Shown here piece by piece: positions 6,845-14,926 of a stretch of DNA of 14,926 nt. Made by a program: the position numbers and the translations under genes. Every line of letters begins with the position of its first letter. The first letter of the stretch is position 1. This DNA comes from Bacteroidia bacterium (GTDB lineage: Bacteria > Bacteroidota > Bacteroidia > Bacteroidales > Prolixibacteraceae), in NCBI GenBank assembly GCA_025358395.1, contig JANYJT010000091.1, positions 1 to 14,926 of the forward strand. Reading direction: 5' to 3'. A model generated the notes under the pieces. That model was given only the letters and a program-made list of their open reading frames with translations. It was not told the DNA's origin and ran no database searches.

Positions 6845-6858
6845 AGCGTTCCAAAAAA

Positions 6859-7512
6859 CTACAACGCTTTGACCTGTTTTTCGCAGGCAGCCTTTAACTC
6901 AAGGGCTTTCGCGTCGGCTGGATTAAGTTCAATGGCTTTGTCGAAGGATGGAACTGCATCACTGAATTCTTTCCTGGCTTTGGCAATTTCTGCCTTGTAA
7001 CCGGGATCATTGGCATCTTTAAACTTTTTTGCGTTGATCTTGTCAACAGCTCCCTTTAACAATCCATTGCCGGCGTTGTAATGACCAACTCCTTCCATAA
7101 AATGAGTTTTGGAGAGCTCAACTTTAAAATTCGCATTTTCAGGAAATTTCGCGATACCTTCATTGATCACTTTCAAATAAGCATCATTGTTCTTTTGAAA
7201 TTTATAAATGAGCGCTATTTTAAGCATGGCATCCGCGGCTTTGTAGTTGTGAGTCGCTGCCAGGTTGTAATATTTTATTGCCTTTTCATAATCCTTTACC
7301 TGGATAGCGCAGTATCCACAATTGTAAAACATGACAGAATCAGGCCTGGCAGTTCCCCAAACGGCCATTGCCTTTTCATAATTGACAAGTGCATTCGCAT
7401 AATCTTTTGCATTCAGCGCATCGTTGCCGGCATTCTGTAATTTGACAGACTCCTGAGCAAAAAGTGTCCCGGAAATTAGGGCGACAAATAAAATTAAGGC
7501 GACTTTCTTCAT
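6859..7512 (-). CDS. periplasmic tetratricopeptide-repeat protein
   Basis: This encodes 217 aa from the ATG at 7510-7512. Starts at 7518 and 7521 would add two or three residues (MMF) in front of the signal peptide. Residues 1-20 (MKKVALILF...GTLFAQ) are a Sec signal peptide, so the protein is periplasmic or outer-membrane associated. Helical TPR units follow at about 22-54 (AGNDALNAKDYANALVNYEK), 60-93 (CGYCAIQVKDYEKAIKYYN), 94-126 and 172-206 (FDKAIELNPADAKALE). Such repeats bind other proteins; no enzyme domain is present. A near-perfect Bacteroidota promoter lies 71 bp upstream at 7583-7613, so this gene has its own start of transcription. The partner is unknown, and the downstream neighbour shows no obvious functional link. 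Confidence 0.85.
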   Translation of the reverse strand: MKKVALILFVALISGTLFAQESVKLQNAGNDALNAKDYANALVNYEKAMAVWGTARPDSVMFYNCGYCAIQVKDYEKAIKYYNLAATHNYKAADAMLKIALIYKFQKNNDAYLKVINEGIAKFPENANFKVELSKTHFMEGVGHYNAGNGLLKGAVDKINAKKFKDANDPGYKAEIAKARKEFSDAVPSFDKAIELNPADAKALELKAACEKQVKAL

Positions 7513-7582
7513 AAACATCATTGTTAGGTAATTAGAAAATGAAATGATAGATTGATCAAACTAATGCAAAGATTAATTTCAT

Positions 7583-7613
7583 CAAATCTAAAAATAATTT
7601 TAGGATGAACAAA
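7583..7613 (-). promoter_or_regulatory. Bacteroidota primary-sigma promoter for the TPR gene
   Basis: Read on the minus strand, TTTG (7613-7610) is followed by 19 nt and then TAGATTTG (7590-7583). This matches the Bacteroidota consensus of a -33 TTTG and a -7 TAnnTTTG at exactly the usual spacing. Transcription would start at about 7575-7578, giving a leader of roughly 65 nt before the TPR start codon. It lies between the ABC transporter stop (7648) and the TPR gene. No equally good match was found in the other intergenic gaps. Confidence 0.8.
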
Positions 7614-7647
7614 TAGCGAAAAAATATATTGAGGTCTCCCGAAAAGT

Positions 7648-9414
7648 TTAGCTTTCCCTTTTGCCGTGGAGAAGAAGGTCGACCGCATCACGAAATGAAC
7701 CGGCCTTTGTCACTGATCCGGCATTCACAAAGAATATCTCGTCGGCGTTCTCGATGGTATTCAACCGGTGGGCAATGATGATACGGGTGGTATACTCAGG
7801 TAGCTTATTCAGAATATCTCCAAGCAATTGTTCCGTAACCGTATCGATATTAGCAGTAGCTTCATCCAGAATCAATAATTTAGGACGTCTTAACACAACC
7901 CGGATAAAGGCGATCAGTTGTTTTTGTCCCAGGCTGATCCCATCGCCTGAGGATTTTATTTCGGCTTCAAGTCCACCATCGAAACGCTCGAGAAGACCGT
8001 TCAGGCCGGATTCTGTCAACACCTTCATCAGCTCTTCGCTGGTTACATCTTTCAGACGGACATTCCCATAAAGGATGTTGTCACGGATGGTACCGCTGAA
8101 AAGGAAGGGCTCCTGAAGGATAAAGCCAATTGAGGAGGTTCTTTCAGCAGGATCCATCGAGCGGATGTCCACGCCATCAAAGAAAATCTGTCCGGCAGTG
8201 GGGTCATAAAGACGAGCCATCAGCGAGGCAGTGGTCGTTTTACCTCCGCCGGTAGGGCCAACAAAAGCATATGTTTTGCCACGTTCCAGGTCGAAACTTA
8301 CATTCTTTAAAATCTCATTTCCGGCATTGTAGTAAAAGGAAATATTGCGGAACGAAACCAAACAACAAGTCTCTTCGCGGATGGGCTTTTCGATGACAAC
8401 CAGATTATTTTCCAGTACGAGAATCTGGGATATGCGATCCCAGCCTGCCAAAGCCACCTGGAAGTTCGCCCAAAGAGCGGCTATCTGCCGCAAGGGGTTG
8501 TAAAACTGGCTGATGTAGGCCAAAAAACTAATCAGTAGTCCAACCGAAAACTGACCGGCAGTTATGAGATAAATGCCAAAAGCCAGTACAACCATCTGAC
8601 CAATACTTGCCGAGAATCCATACACCGGTGTAAACATGTTATTCGCAATACCTGCTTTGACTGCACTTTGATAGTTTTCCCGGTTGACTTCATCAAATCG
8701 TTTCCTAAAATAATCGCGACGGTTAAAGGCGACTATTACTTTAAAATTATTCAGGCTTTCCTGGATTTCCGCACTTAGACTGCCTGTGCTTTTCATGTTA
8801 ACTGCATTACGGGCTTTTACCCAAGGTGAAATACCCTTGGTAAAAAACCAGAGGACTAACGCAGGAACCAATGCTGCCAGTCCGAGTTCCAAATTAATGG
8901 ATAAAAGGAATATTCCTGCCCCCAGCATGGTGAACATGCTGCTGATAAACTGTACCAGCGACTGCGAAAAAAATTGATTGATTTTATCCGTATCGTTGTT
9001 CACTCGGGAAATCAAGTCGCCGGATTTGTTTTGATTGAAGAAATCGATCGGTAAATCCTGCAGCTTGTTGAAAACAGAATTTCTCAAATTAAAAAGCATT
9101 CGCTGACCAACGCGACCCATCAGCTGTGTCTGTGTGTATCCGCTAACCATTGCGACGACAAAAACACAAAACAAAATCACTGAATAGTGAATTACTCCAT
9201 CGTATTGTTTGGTTACGACAAAATTGTCTACTGCATGACCAATCAAAAATGGGCCTACAAGGTTCAACGTTGCATTGATAAAGATAAAAAACATGGCAAC
9301 GAAAAGATTGTTCCGCTCCTCTCCCATCAATGCCAGCAACTGCCTGATGGTCGTAGATGTTGTAACCTTCCGGTTCGCCTGCTGCTCTATTTTTAGATTG
9401 AGGTTATAACTCAT
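7648..9414 (-). CDS. ABC exporter half-transporter, subunit with the catalytic ATP site
   Basis: This encodes 588 aa, starting at ATG 9412-9414 (MSYNLNLKIEQQ). A start at 9516 is possible but would put 34 poorly conserved residues inside the upstream gene. A type I exporter membrane domain of about six helices covers roughly 30-330, and the nucleotide-binding domain covers about 350-580. Seen motifs are Walker A GPTGGGKT (386-393), Q-loop Gln434 (ILQEP), signature ISLGQ (493-497, where LSGGQ is usual), Walker B LLILDE with Asp517 and catalytic Glu518, and switch His549 (IAHRLNT). The gene overlaps its partner by 11 bp (ATGAGTTATAA), which suggests translational coupling and equal amounts of both subunits. 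Export of a drug, lipid or peptide is the family role; the substrate cannot be read from the sequence. Confidence 0.92.
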   Translation of the reverse strand: MSYNLNLKIEQQANRKVTTSTTIRQLLALMGEERNNLFVAMFFIFINATLNLVGPFLIGHAVDNFVVTKQYDGVIHYSVILFCVFVVAMVSGYTQTQLMGRVGQRMLFNLRNSVFNKLQDLPIDFFNQNKSGDLISRVNNDTDKINQFFSQSLVQFISSMFTMLGAGIFLLSINLELGLAALVPALVLWFFTKGISPWVKARNAVNMKSTGSLSAEIQESLNNFKVIVAFNRRDYFRKRFDEVNRENYQSAVKAGIANNMFTPVYGFSASIGQMVVLAFGIYLITAGQFSVGLLISFLAYISQFYNPLRQIAALWANFQVALAGWDRISQILVLENNLVVIEKPIREETCCLVSFRNISFYYNAGNEILKNVSFDLERGKTYAFVGPTGGGKTTTASLMARLYDPTAGQIFFDGVDIRSMDPAERTSSIGFILQEPFLFSGTIRDNILYGNVRLKDVTSEELMKVLTESGLNGLLERFDGGLEAEIKSSGDGISLGQKQLIAFIRVVLRRPKLLILDEATANIDTVTEQLLGDILNKLPEYTTRIIIAHRLNTIENADEIFFVNAGSVTKAGSFRDAVDLLLHGKRES

Positions 9415-11155
9415 ACAAATTGGTGCTGCGTTGGGAATTGAAAATTTGAACATATTCCGGACAACTGTCCAAAAGAGACTGATGGGTGCCACGAGCAAGA
9501 ATTTCTCCCTCTTCAAGCAAGATGATTTGTCCGTAATTTATCACTGAAGCGATCTTTTGTGTTACAGAAAGCAAGGTTATCCCGGGGTAATTTCGGGCCA
9601 CGTTGTCAAGAATTTTCTCTTCTGTCTGGTTGTCGACACGTGCTGTAAAGTCGTCCAATAACAATATTTTTGGGTTAAGAGCAAGCGCCCGTGCAAGCAT
9701 AATACGCTGCTTCTGCCCGCCGGATAAGGAGGTGCCACGTTCGCTCACAACGGTATCCAATCCCTTTGGCAGAGAGTCAACAAAATCATGCAACTCCGCG
9801 GTCGCGATAGCTTTTGACATCGATTCTTCTGTTACTTTTTCGTTGAAGGCAATATTTTCCCGAACGCTCATGTTGAAGATAATGCTATCCTGAAATACGA
9901 ATCCGATCTGATGCTGAAAAGTCTCTTTGTTATAATCATTGATGTTGGCCCCATCAAAAAGGACAGATCCTTCATTTGGGAGAGTAAGTCCGGTGATGAG
10001 ATAGAGCATTTGAGTCTTCCCGGCGGCTGTCGGACCAATCACAGCGGTCCTGGTTCCGGCTTTCAATTCAAGGGAGACCTCTTTTAAAACCGGTTTGTCG
10101 CCATAGGACAATGAGATATTCTGCAACTCAATATTGCCAAGCAAAAGGGTTTCCAGGGTACCGGTATCACGTGTTTCTTCAGCATCAAGAACTTCACATA
10201 TCCTTCCATACGATACGGAGGCTTGCACCACAAAATTGCTGATGAACCCAATCACGATGATCGGAAAAATCAGGATAACCAGATAAGAGTTAAAAGCCGC
10301 AAAATCGCCCAATGACATGGCTCCGGTGATGACGTAATGGCCTCCGAGTGCCAAAATAGTCAGGGAAGCAAGGTTACTCACGAAAACGACGATAGGTATG
10401 AGGGTAGCAAAAAGTTTGAGAATGGACATTCCCAAATTTCTGGCCTGGGTGTTGGCATCCAGGAATTTATTGTACTCCAGCGTCTGTGAATTCAATACGC
10501 GAACCAAAGCAGCCCCCAGGATACTTTCATTGATGACTTTGTTGAGCCAGTCGATTACTTCGCGGCTCTTTTTGAAGAGCACTTTTACCTTTCGGAAGAC
10601 GAAGTAAAAAGCTCCGCTTATGATGGGTATAATCGTCATGACAGACAAGGCCAGTCTCCAATTGATGGAAAGCAGAAGGATGGTTGCCCCGATGATAATG
10701 AAAATTGAAGATGCAAGCGACACGATGGCCATGGAGACAAACAACTTCACCGAATCAATGTCGGAGGTAAGATTGGTGAGTAATTTTGAAGGGTTAGCCA
10801 CCTGAATGAAAGCATAACTCTGCCGGGATATTTTATCGGCAAGCCGGGTTCTGAGGTCTCGTGCCACTCTTTCAGAAGCGAAGGTCTGCAACAGACCCTG
10901 GAGAAAAGAAAACAGGAATACGATCAGTGCGGCAACGAGAAATTCAAGGACAATATCCCGGTAGGAGAATATTCCTTTTGAAAAGTCGTCTATCCCGTGA
11001 GAAATGATTTTTGGAATCACCAGATTTGCCGTATTGCTCAGCAGGGCAAAACCGATCAGACTGAAAATCATCGGTCTGTACGGTTTTAATACGGCGAAAA
11101 TATTTGGCTTCTTAGTTTTCCCGGCAGGTTCCATTACTCCAATTTTGTCGGCCAT
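9404..11155 (-). CDS. ABC exporter half-transporter, subunit with the degenerate ATP site
   Basis: This encodes 583 aa. A type I exporter membrane domain covers about 25-315 and a nucleotide-binding domain about 340-575. Motifs are Walker A GPTAAGKT (374-381), Q-loop Gln422 (VFQDS), canonical LSGGQ (477-481), and Walker B ILLLDD with Asp501 and Asp502. Asp502 stands where the catalytic Glu normally is, and Gln533 (SVTQKIA) replaces the switch His. These are the same substitutions known in the degenerate half of heterodimeric exporters such as TM287/288 and BmrCD. Its intact LSGGQ would complete the active ATP site of the partner encoded just downstream. It is the first gene of the pair, with 136 bp to the GH2 gene on the same strand. 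No convincing promoter or terminator was found in that gap, so read-through from the GH2 gene is possible. Confidence 0.92.
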   Translation of the reverse strand: MADKIGVMEPAGKTKKPNIFAVLKPYRPMIFSLIGFALLSNTANLVIPKIISHGIDDFSKGIFSYRDIVLEFLVAALIVFLFSFLQGLLQTFASERVARDLRTRLADKISRQSYAFIQVANPSKLLTNLTSDIDSVKLFVSMAIVSLASSIFIIIGATILLLSINWRLALSVMTIIPIISGAFYFVFRKVKVLFKKSREVIDWLNKVINESILGAALVRVLNSQTLEYNKFLDANTQARNLGMSILKLFATLIPIVVFVSNLASLTILALGGHYVITGAMSLGDFAAFNSYLVILIFPIIVIGFISNFVVQASVSYGRICEVLDAEETRDTGTLETLLLGNIELQNISLSYGDKPVLKEVSLELKAGTRTAVIGPTAAGKTQMLYLITGLTLPNEGSVLFDGANINDYNKETFQHQIGFVFQDSIIFNMSVRENIAFNEKVTEESMSKAIATAELHDFVDSLPKGLDTVVSERGTSLSGGQKQRIMLARALALNPKILLLDDFTARVDNQTEEKILDNVARNYPGITLLSVTQKIASVINYGQIILLEEGEILARGTHQSLLDSCPEYVQIFNSQRSTNLYEL

Positions 11156-11291
11156 TTTCTGTTAATCTGTTCTTGCTTTTATGGGCCAAAGTTGCGAAAA
11201 ACCAATCACATCAGCTAACCGATGAACCTAAAACCCGGCTTGTATACGTTCATACTTGCAGGAAGTTTTGCAAATGAAAAAATTTAGTGAC

Positions 11292-14200
11292 CTAGTTTTT
11301 GTTTATTGGTTTGAGAAAACTTGTAAACTGAATAAACTGAGGGATGGTCCGGTATTTATTGAAAACCGCCCTGGCAGTGCAACCAACACCGGTGGTCTGA
11401 TAGTCAAAGTTAAAGGTAATCCCATCTGATTTTGTTAACTGATAGGTATATTTTGACTTCGATAAATTTTCGGTGGTATAGTTGTAGCAATTGAAATTAA
11501 ATGGTTGCAGGGATGAAAATTCCAGTCCGGAACCATCGCCGTTCAAAAATCTCACCCACTTGTTATCGGTTCTCAGGCCACAATCTTCGGGCAGGAGATA
11601 GGGAACAAACATCTCTTCGACAGTGGATTGATAGTTGCCAATCCGGTAGCCTGATTTACGATCCGGGTAGTTCTCCCGGGGTCCGCGGCCAAACCAGCCA
11701 ACCTGTTTCAGATCCTGATCAAGGATCCAGCTCGTTCCTATCCGGGGCAACCAAACCGGCATCTTCCCGCTTGGGTTGATGGTATGGTTTATCTCAATGG
11801 TACCGTCCCGGAAAATGGTGTAAATCATATCATTTTCAAAACCGGAATTATTGCTATTGCCAAAAAGGACAACTTCATGGGTATGAATGACTACCTGCTC
11901 ATTCTTCATTTCATGCCCGAAAGTTTCAAGTGTGTATCTCATCTTGTCCAAACCTAGCGCATACCAGGAAGATGAAATCCAGTTCCCATATCCTTCCGTT
12001 TTGGGTATGACATTGACCGAATAGGTGGTCCAGTCGTCCTGCTCGTTGGCCAGCGGAGCACGCCAGACATTTAACTGCGGACCTTGTTTGAGAAACTCTT
12101 TACCATTGGATTTCAGTGACTTTAATCTACCATCTACTGTGCTGAAAGTGTATTCGAAATTTGTTCCGGTAATTTTTAACCTGCCCTCGGAATCGTCCAC
12201 TTTGAGGGATTTGGTTTGTAGAGCAGCCGGGGCTCGCGCTGAAGGCACCTCCCATGGCAATTCCAACTGGTCCCAGGCTATTTCGAAGCCTTTCGGCGCC
12301 CATTTTGTCTCAGCTTTCGAATGAAAACTGATGGTGACGAGGTAGCTCGCTCCCGCTTTGATCTGAGGCTCGGTGATTGGCAGCCTTACAATTTCCCGCT
12401 CCTGCGGATTCGACTTAGCATCCAATTTGCCTGATGCTATTGAAATTCCGTTCTCTTCCAGATTCCATCTTGCATCGAGCGATTTCAAGGAGGTAAAAAA
12501 ATAACGATTGCGTATTTCAACCTCCATCTTCTCCTTGTCGCTCCATTTCACCGAAACCGGCTGGGCAGATTTCTTCATTTGCCACATCTCGGGTTCAGGA
12601 ACACGGTCTGGCCAGATGGATCCGTATGTTCGCGCACCAATCCCGTAACTAAAGAATTGTCCCTCATTTTGTTCATTTTCGAAATCCAGCCAGAGAGCAG
12701 CACTATTTTTCAAGTCCGGCTTAGAAAGGAACAGATCATTTACATCCATTGCTTTGGAAAAAACGGCCACCTGATCGATTACTGCATCGCACAGATAAAC
12801 ATTTGTTTCCTGACCATGCAACTCCGCATTTCGTCCGATGTTAAGCGGAAAAGGAAAATTTGTAAGATTGCCACTAGCAGTTTTTTCGGCCAGCTTTTTG
12901 TTATCGATAAATATTGCCATGGATTTCCCGGTGTAAACAGCTGCCAAATGGTGCCAGTTCTGCTCCCAACCCTTTGGCAAAGCTGCCCGGACAGACACTC
13001 TTTTTGAAGTGTACAAAAAGAAATCGATAGAGTCCTTCCCCACTTGCTGCAAACCAAACTGGTTGTTCCCTTTGGTGAGAATGGTACCTCCCATGCTCAT
13101 CAGATTTCGTGGAAACACCCAAAGTGAAAGGGTTAATTCCTTTCCGGCTATTTCCGGATTTTTGTCCTGATAAACTTCCACCCATTGGTCGTGACCGTTC
13201 AGGTCTATTCCTTTCCCCTGGTGCCCTTCAACAATTTTAGCCCGACCCATGATGTGTGCCGGAACCTTGTTGCCGGAAGAATCGACCAGTTTACGGATAG
13301 GCTCGCGTAATCCGGGACTAACGAAATCCCAGATAGCGCCTCCCATAATTCGTGGATACTTGTAGATCACATCCCAGTAGTCGTCCAGTCCGCCGCCGCC
13401 ATTCCCGGCAACGGAAAGGTATTCGTCCATAAACGAAGGACGGGGATCTTCCTTCTCAGTCACCATCCCAACTTCCGTTTTTAACTCAAAAGGCGTTGGA
13501 TACCGTGGGCCGATTATCTCCTCGCACGGATGAGCAAATGCGTTGCCTCCGTACATCCAGTATCTTGTAGAATCGTATTTCCTGCCTTCGTTGATGACGG
13601 CGCAGATGTTTTGCCCTTCGCCGCTTTCGTTGCCCGCGCTCCAAAACAAGATGGAGGGATGATTTCTGTCACGAAGCACCATTTTTCGGGCCCGTTCACG
13701 GTACATGGCTTCCCATTCGGGATTTTTTGAGACATATTCTGTTGCGTGCGACTCATCCCCTGTTTCATCAATCACATACAAGCCATACTCATCAGCAAGT
13801 TCCAGGTACCTGGATACCGGTGGATAATGGGAGGTACGGACGCAATTGATGTTGAACTGCTTCAGTATTTCGAAATCTTTGCGGATGGTGGCTTCGTCCA
13901 TGGCATGACCCGTTTCCGGATGTTGCATGTGGCTGTTGATGCCATTCAGCTTGATGGCTTTGCCGTTCAGATAAAAAACCTGGTTGCGGATTTCCGTAAC
14001 TTTGAAACCAATCCGGCCTGCTATTACCTCTTCCGTTTTGCCCCCGGCATTGATCAGTTCCATGGTCAAATGATAGAGGTTTGGAGCCTCGGCCGACCAT
14101 TTTTTCGGATTTGTGATGTTGGTGGAGAGTTGAACAACTTGGTTTTTACCCGCCTCAACCGAAAATGCATCGGATAAGAAGGTCTTCACAACTGCCTTGT

Positions 14201-14926
14201 TTTCATCCAGAAGGGAGGTTCGAATTTTGAAGTTGGATTTGGTATTCCTGGAACGATTGGATGCTGCAATTTGCAATTTCAAGGTAGCATCCGCATAATT
14301 TTCGTCCAGATCTGTTCTCGCAACCCAATCGAAAAGATGAACCTCAGGTGTGGCATACATCCAAATATCGTCGAAGATCCCAGCCAGGCGCCAATAGTCC
14401 TGGCATTCAAGATAGACTCCATCTGAATATTTATAAACATTTACCGCCAGTGTGTTTTCACCGGCCCTGACAAATTCTGATACATCATATTCGGCAGGTT
14501 CCTGAGCCCCTTCGTTGTAGCCCACCTCTTTCCCATTGATCCAGACGAATGAGGCAGAAGCCGTTTTTTCCATTCGCAGATAGATGGGTTTTCCTTTCCA
14601 GCCTGCAGGGATGGTAAATGTCCTACGGTATGAACCGGTCGGATTGTATTCACGGGGAATGAAAGGAGGATTTGCATGAAATGGTTGGGTAACATTTCGG
14701 AACAACGGATCACCGAAGCCCTGCATCTCCCAGTTGGATGGGACAATTATATCTGACCATCCCTTGTCATTGTACTTTGGCAGATAGAAATCTTTTGGCG
14801 TTCCTTCAGGCGTATTGGCAAAGTAAAATTTCCATTTCCCATTCAGCATGAGGACATTTTCCGATCTTGATTTTTGAAGATTTAATGCTTCTTCCGAACT
14901 TTTGGCAGGAATGCAAACGGTGTGCC
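11292..14926 (-). CDS. GH2 beta-galactosidase-like glycosidase with inserted LamG-like domain (5' end outside window)
   Basis: The frame is open to the right edge. Upstream of the first in-frame Met (14849) it continues for 25 more GH2-like residues (HTVCIPAKSSEEALNLQ...), so the true start and any signal peptide lie outside; 1210 residues are visible. Numbered from Met14849, the order is: sugar-binding jelly roll (1-170, with LNGKWKF and PTGSYRRTF), Ig-like domain (175-285), catalytic TIM barrel (286-515), LamG-like beta-sandwich insert (about 525-710), GH2 remainder with an Ig-like domain, and the LacZ-type small-chain domain (890-1165, GWFGRGPRENYPDR). The acid/base is Glu408 (WSAGNES) and the nucleophile Glu476 (FMDEY). 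It should cleave beta-galactosides or related glycans, probably outside the cytoplasm. LacZ itself has no such insert. The exact sugar is not readable from the sequence. Confidence 0.93.
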   Translation of the reverse strand, partial: HTVCIPAKSSEEALNLQKSRSENVLMLNGKWKFYFANTPEGTPKDFYLPKYNDKGWSDIIVPSNWEMQGFGDPLFRNVTQPFHANPPFIPREYNPTGSYRRTFTIPAGWKGKPIYLRMEKTASASFVWINGKEVGYNEGAQEPAEYDVSEFVRAGENTLAVNVYKYSDGVYLECQDYWRLAGIFDDIWMYATPEVHLFDWVARTDLDENYADATLKLQIAASNRSRNTKSNFKIRTSLLDENKAVVKTFLSDAFSVEAGKNQVVQLSTNITNPKKWSAEAPNLYHLTMELINAGGKTEEVIAGRIGFKVTEIRNQVFYLNGKAIKLNGINSHMQHPETGHAMDEATIRKDFEILKQFNINCVRTSHYPPVSRYLELADEYGLYVIDETGDESHATEYVSKNPEWEAMYRERARKMVLRDRNHPSILFWSAGNESGEGQNICAVINEGRKYDSTRYWMYGGNAFAHPCEEIIGPRYPTPFELKTEVGMVTEKEDPRPSFMDEYLSVAGNGGGGLDDYWDVIYKYPRIMGGAIWDFVSPGLREPIRKLVDSSGNKVPAHIMGRAKIVEGHQGKGIDLNGHDQWVEVYQDKNPEIAGKELTLSLWVFPRNLMSMGGTILTKGNNQFGLQQVGKDSIDFFLYTSKRVSVRAALPKGWEQNWHHLAAVYTGKSMAIFIDNKKLAEKTASGNLTNFPFPLNIGRNAELHGQETNVYLCDAVIDQVAVFSKAMDVNDLFLSKPDLKNSAALWLDFENEQNEGQFFSYGIGARTYGSIWPDRVPEPEMWQMKKSAQPVSVKWSDKEKMEVEIRNRYFFTSLKSLDARWNLEENGISIASGKLDAKSNPQEREIVRLPITEPQIKAGASYLVTISFHSKAETKWAPKGFEIAWDQLELPWEVPSARAPAALQTKSLKVDDSEGRLKITGTNFEYTFSTVDGRLKSLKSNGKEFLKQGPQLNVWRAPLANEQDDWTTYSVNVIPKTEGYGNWISSSWYALGLDKMRYTLETFGHEMKNEQVVIHTHEVVLFGNSNNSGFENDMIYTIFRDGTIEINHTINPSGKMPVWLPRIGTSWILDQDLKQVGWFGRGPRENYPDRKSGYRIGNYQSTVEEMFVPYLLPEDCGLRTDNKWVRFLNGDGSGLEFSSLQPFNFNCYNYTTENLSKSKYTYQLTKSDGITFNFDYQTTGVGCTARAVFNKYRTIPQFIQFTSFLKPINKN

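Noticed and set aside
11156..11291. Promoter or terminator between the GH2 gene and the ABC pair
   Set aside because: The best -7 candidate on the minus strand (CAACTTTG) has a mismatch and no -33 partner; the TTGCA/TGCAA pairing is only 5 bp. Nothing supportable was seen.
12579..13185. Overlapping open frames on both strands inside the GH2 gene (142, 92 and 94 codons)
   Set aside because: They lie wholly within a well-supported coding frame, have no domain character, and are typical frame shadows of a long gene.

Overview
The window looks like chromosomal DNA of an anaerobic or facultatively anaerobic Bacteroidota, probably a Bacteroidales/Marinilabiliales-type organism. The support is as follows: signal peptides ending in AQ, outer-membrane barrel proteins ending in Phe, lipoproteins, a GH2 glycosidase with an inserted LamG-like domain, an [FeFe] hydrogenase, moderate GC, weak Shine-Dalgarno signals, and one perfect Bacteroidota-type promoter (TTTG-N19-TAnnTTTG) at 7583-7613. 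No tRNA, rRNA, CRISPR array, insertion sequence or phage gene was seen.

Left part (1-3310). The tail of an outer-membrane barrel protein (+) meets a minus-strand cluster end to end. That cluster reads from 2607 down to 167: a 104-aa single-span membrane protein, a 474-aa [FeFe] hydrogenase, and a 203-aa outer-membrane barrel protein, with gaps of 32 and 57 bp. The hydrogenase has two [4Fe-4S] motifs, an intact H-cluster site and a fused small-subunit-like tail. It starts with a twin-arginine signal that runs into a lipobox, so it is predicted to be an exported, lipid-anchored hydrogenase. This is the most interesting system in the window. Upstream lies an unrecognised 103-aa secreted protein (2859-3167). 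A strong hairpin terminator (3252-3286) separates this region from the next gene.

Middle part (3311-7647). A Tat-exported TIM-barrel protein of the sugar isomerase/epimerase family (-) is divergent from a lipoprotein with an M23 peptidase domain that lacks one expected zinc ligand (+). Next come a uroporphyrinogen-decarboxylase-superfamily protein with the His-x-Cys...Cys zinc motif of corrinoid methyltransferases (-) and a periplasmic TPR protein (-). A perfect 18-bp inverted repeat lies between these two and ends 6 nt before the start codon of the methyltransferase-like gene.

Right part (7648-14926). Two ABC exporter half-transporters overlap by 11 bp. One carries the canonical catalytic Glu and His with a non-canonical signature motif. 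The other carries Asp and Gln at those positions with a canonical LSGGQ. Together they form an asymmetric heterodimeric exporter. The window ends inside a large GH2 beta-galactosidase-like gene whose reading frame stays open through the right edge, so its start is outside the window. The Tat-exported sugar-isomerase-fold protein and the GH2 enzyme fit a glycan-degrading lifestyle, and the hydrogenase fits fermentative or anaerobic redox metabolism. Nothing in the sequence links these parts directly.
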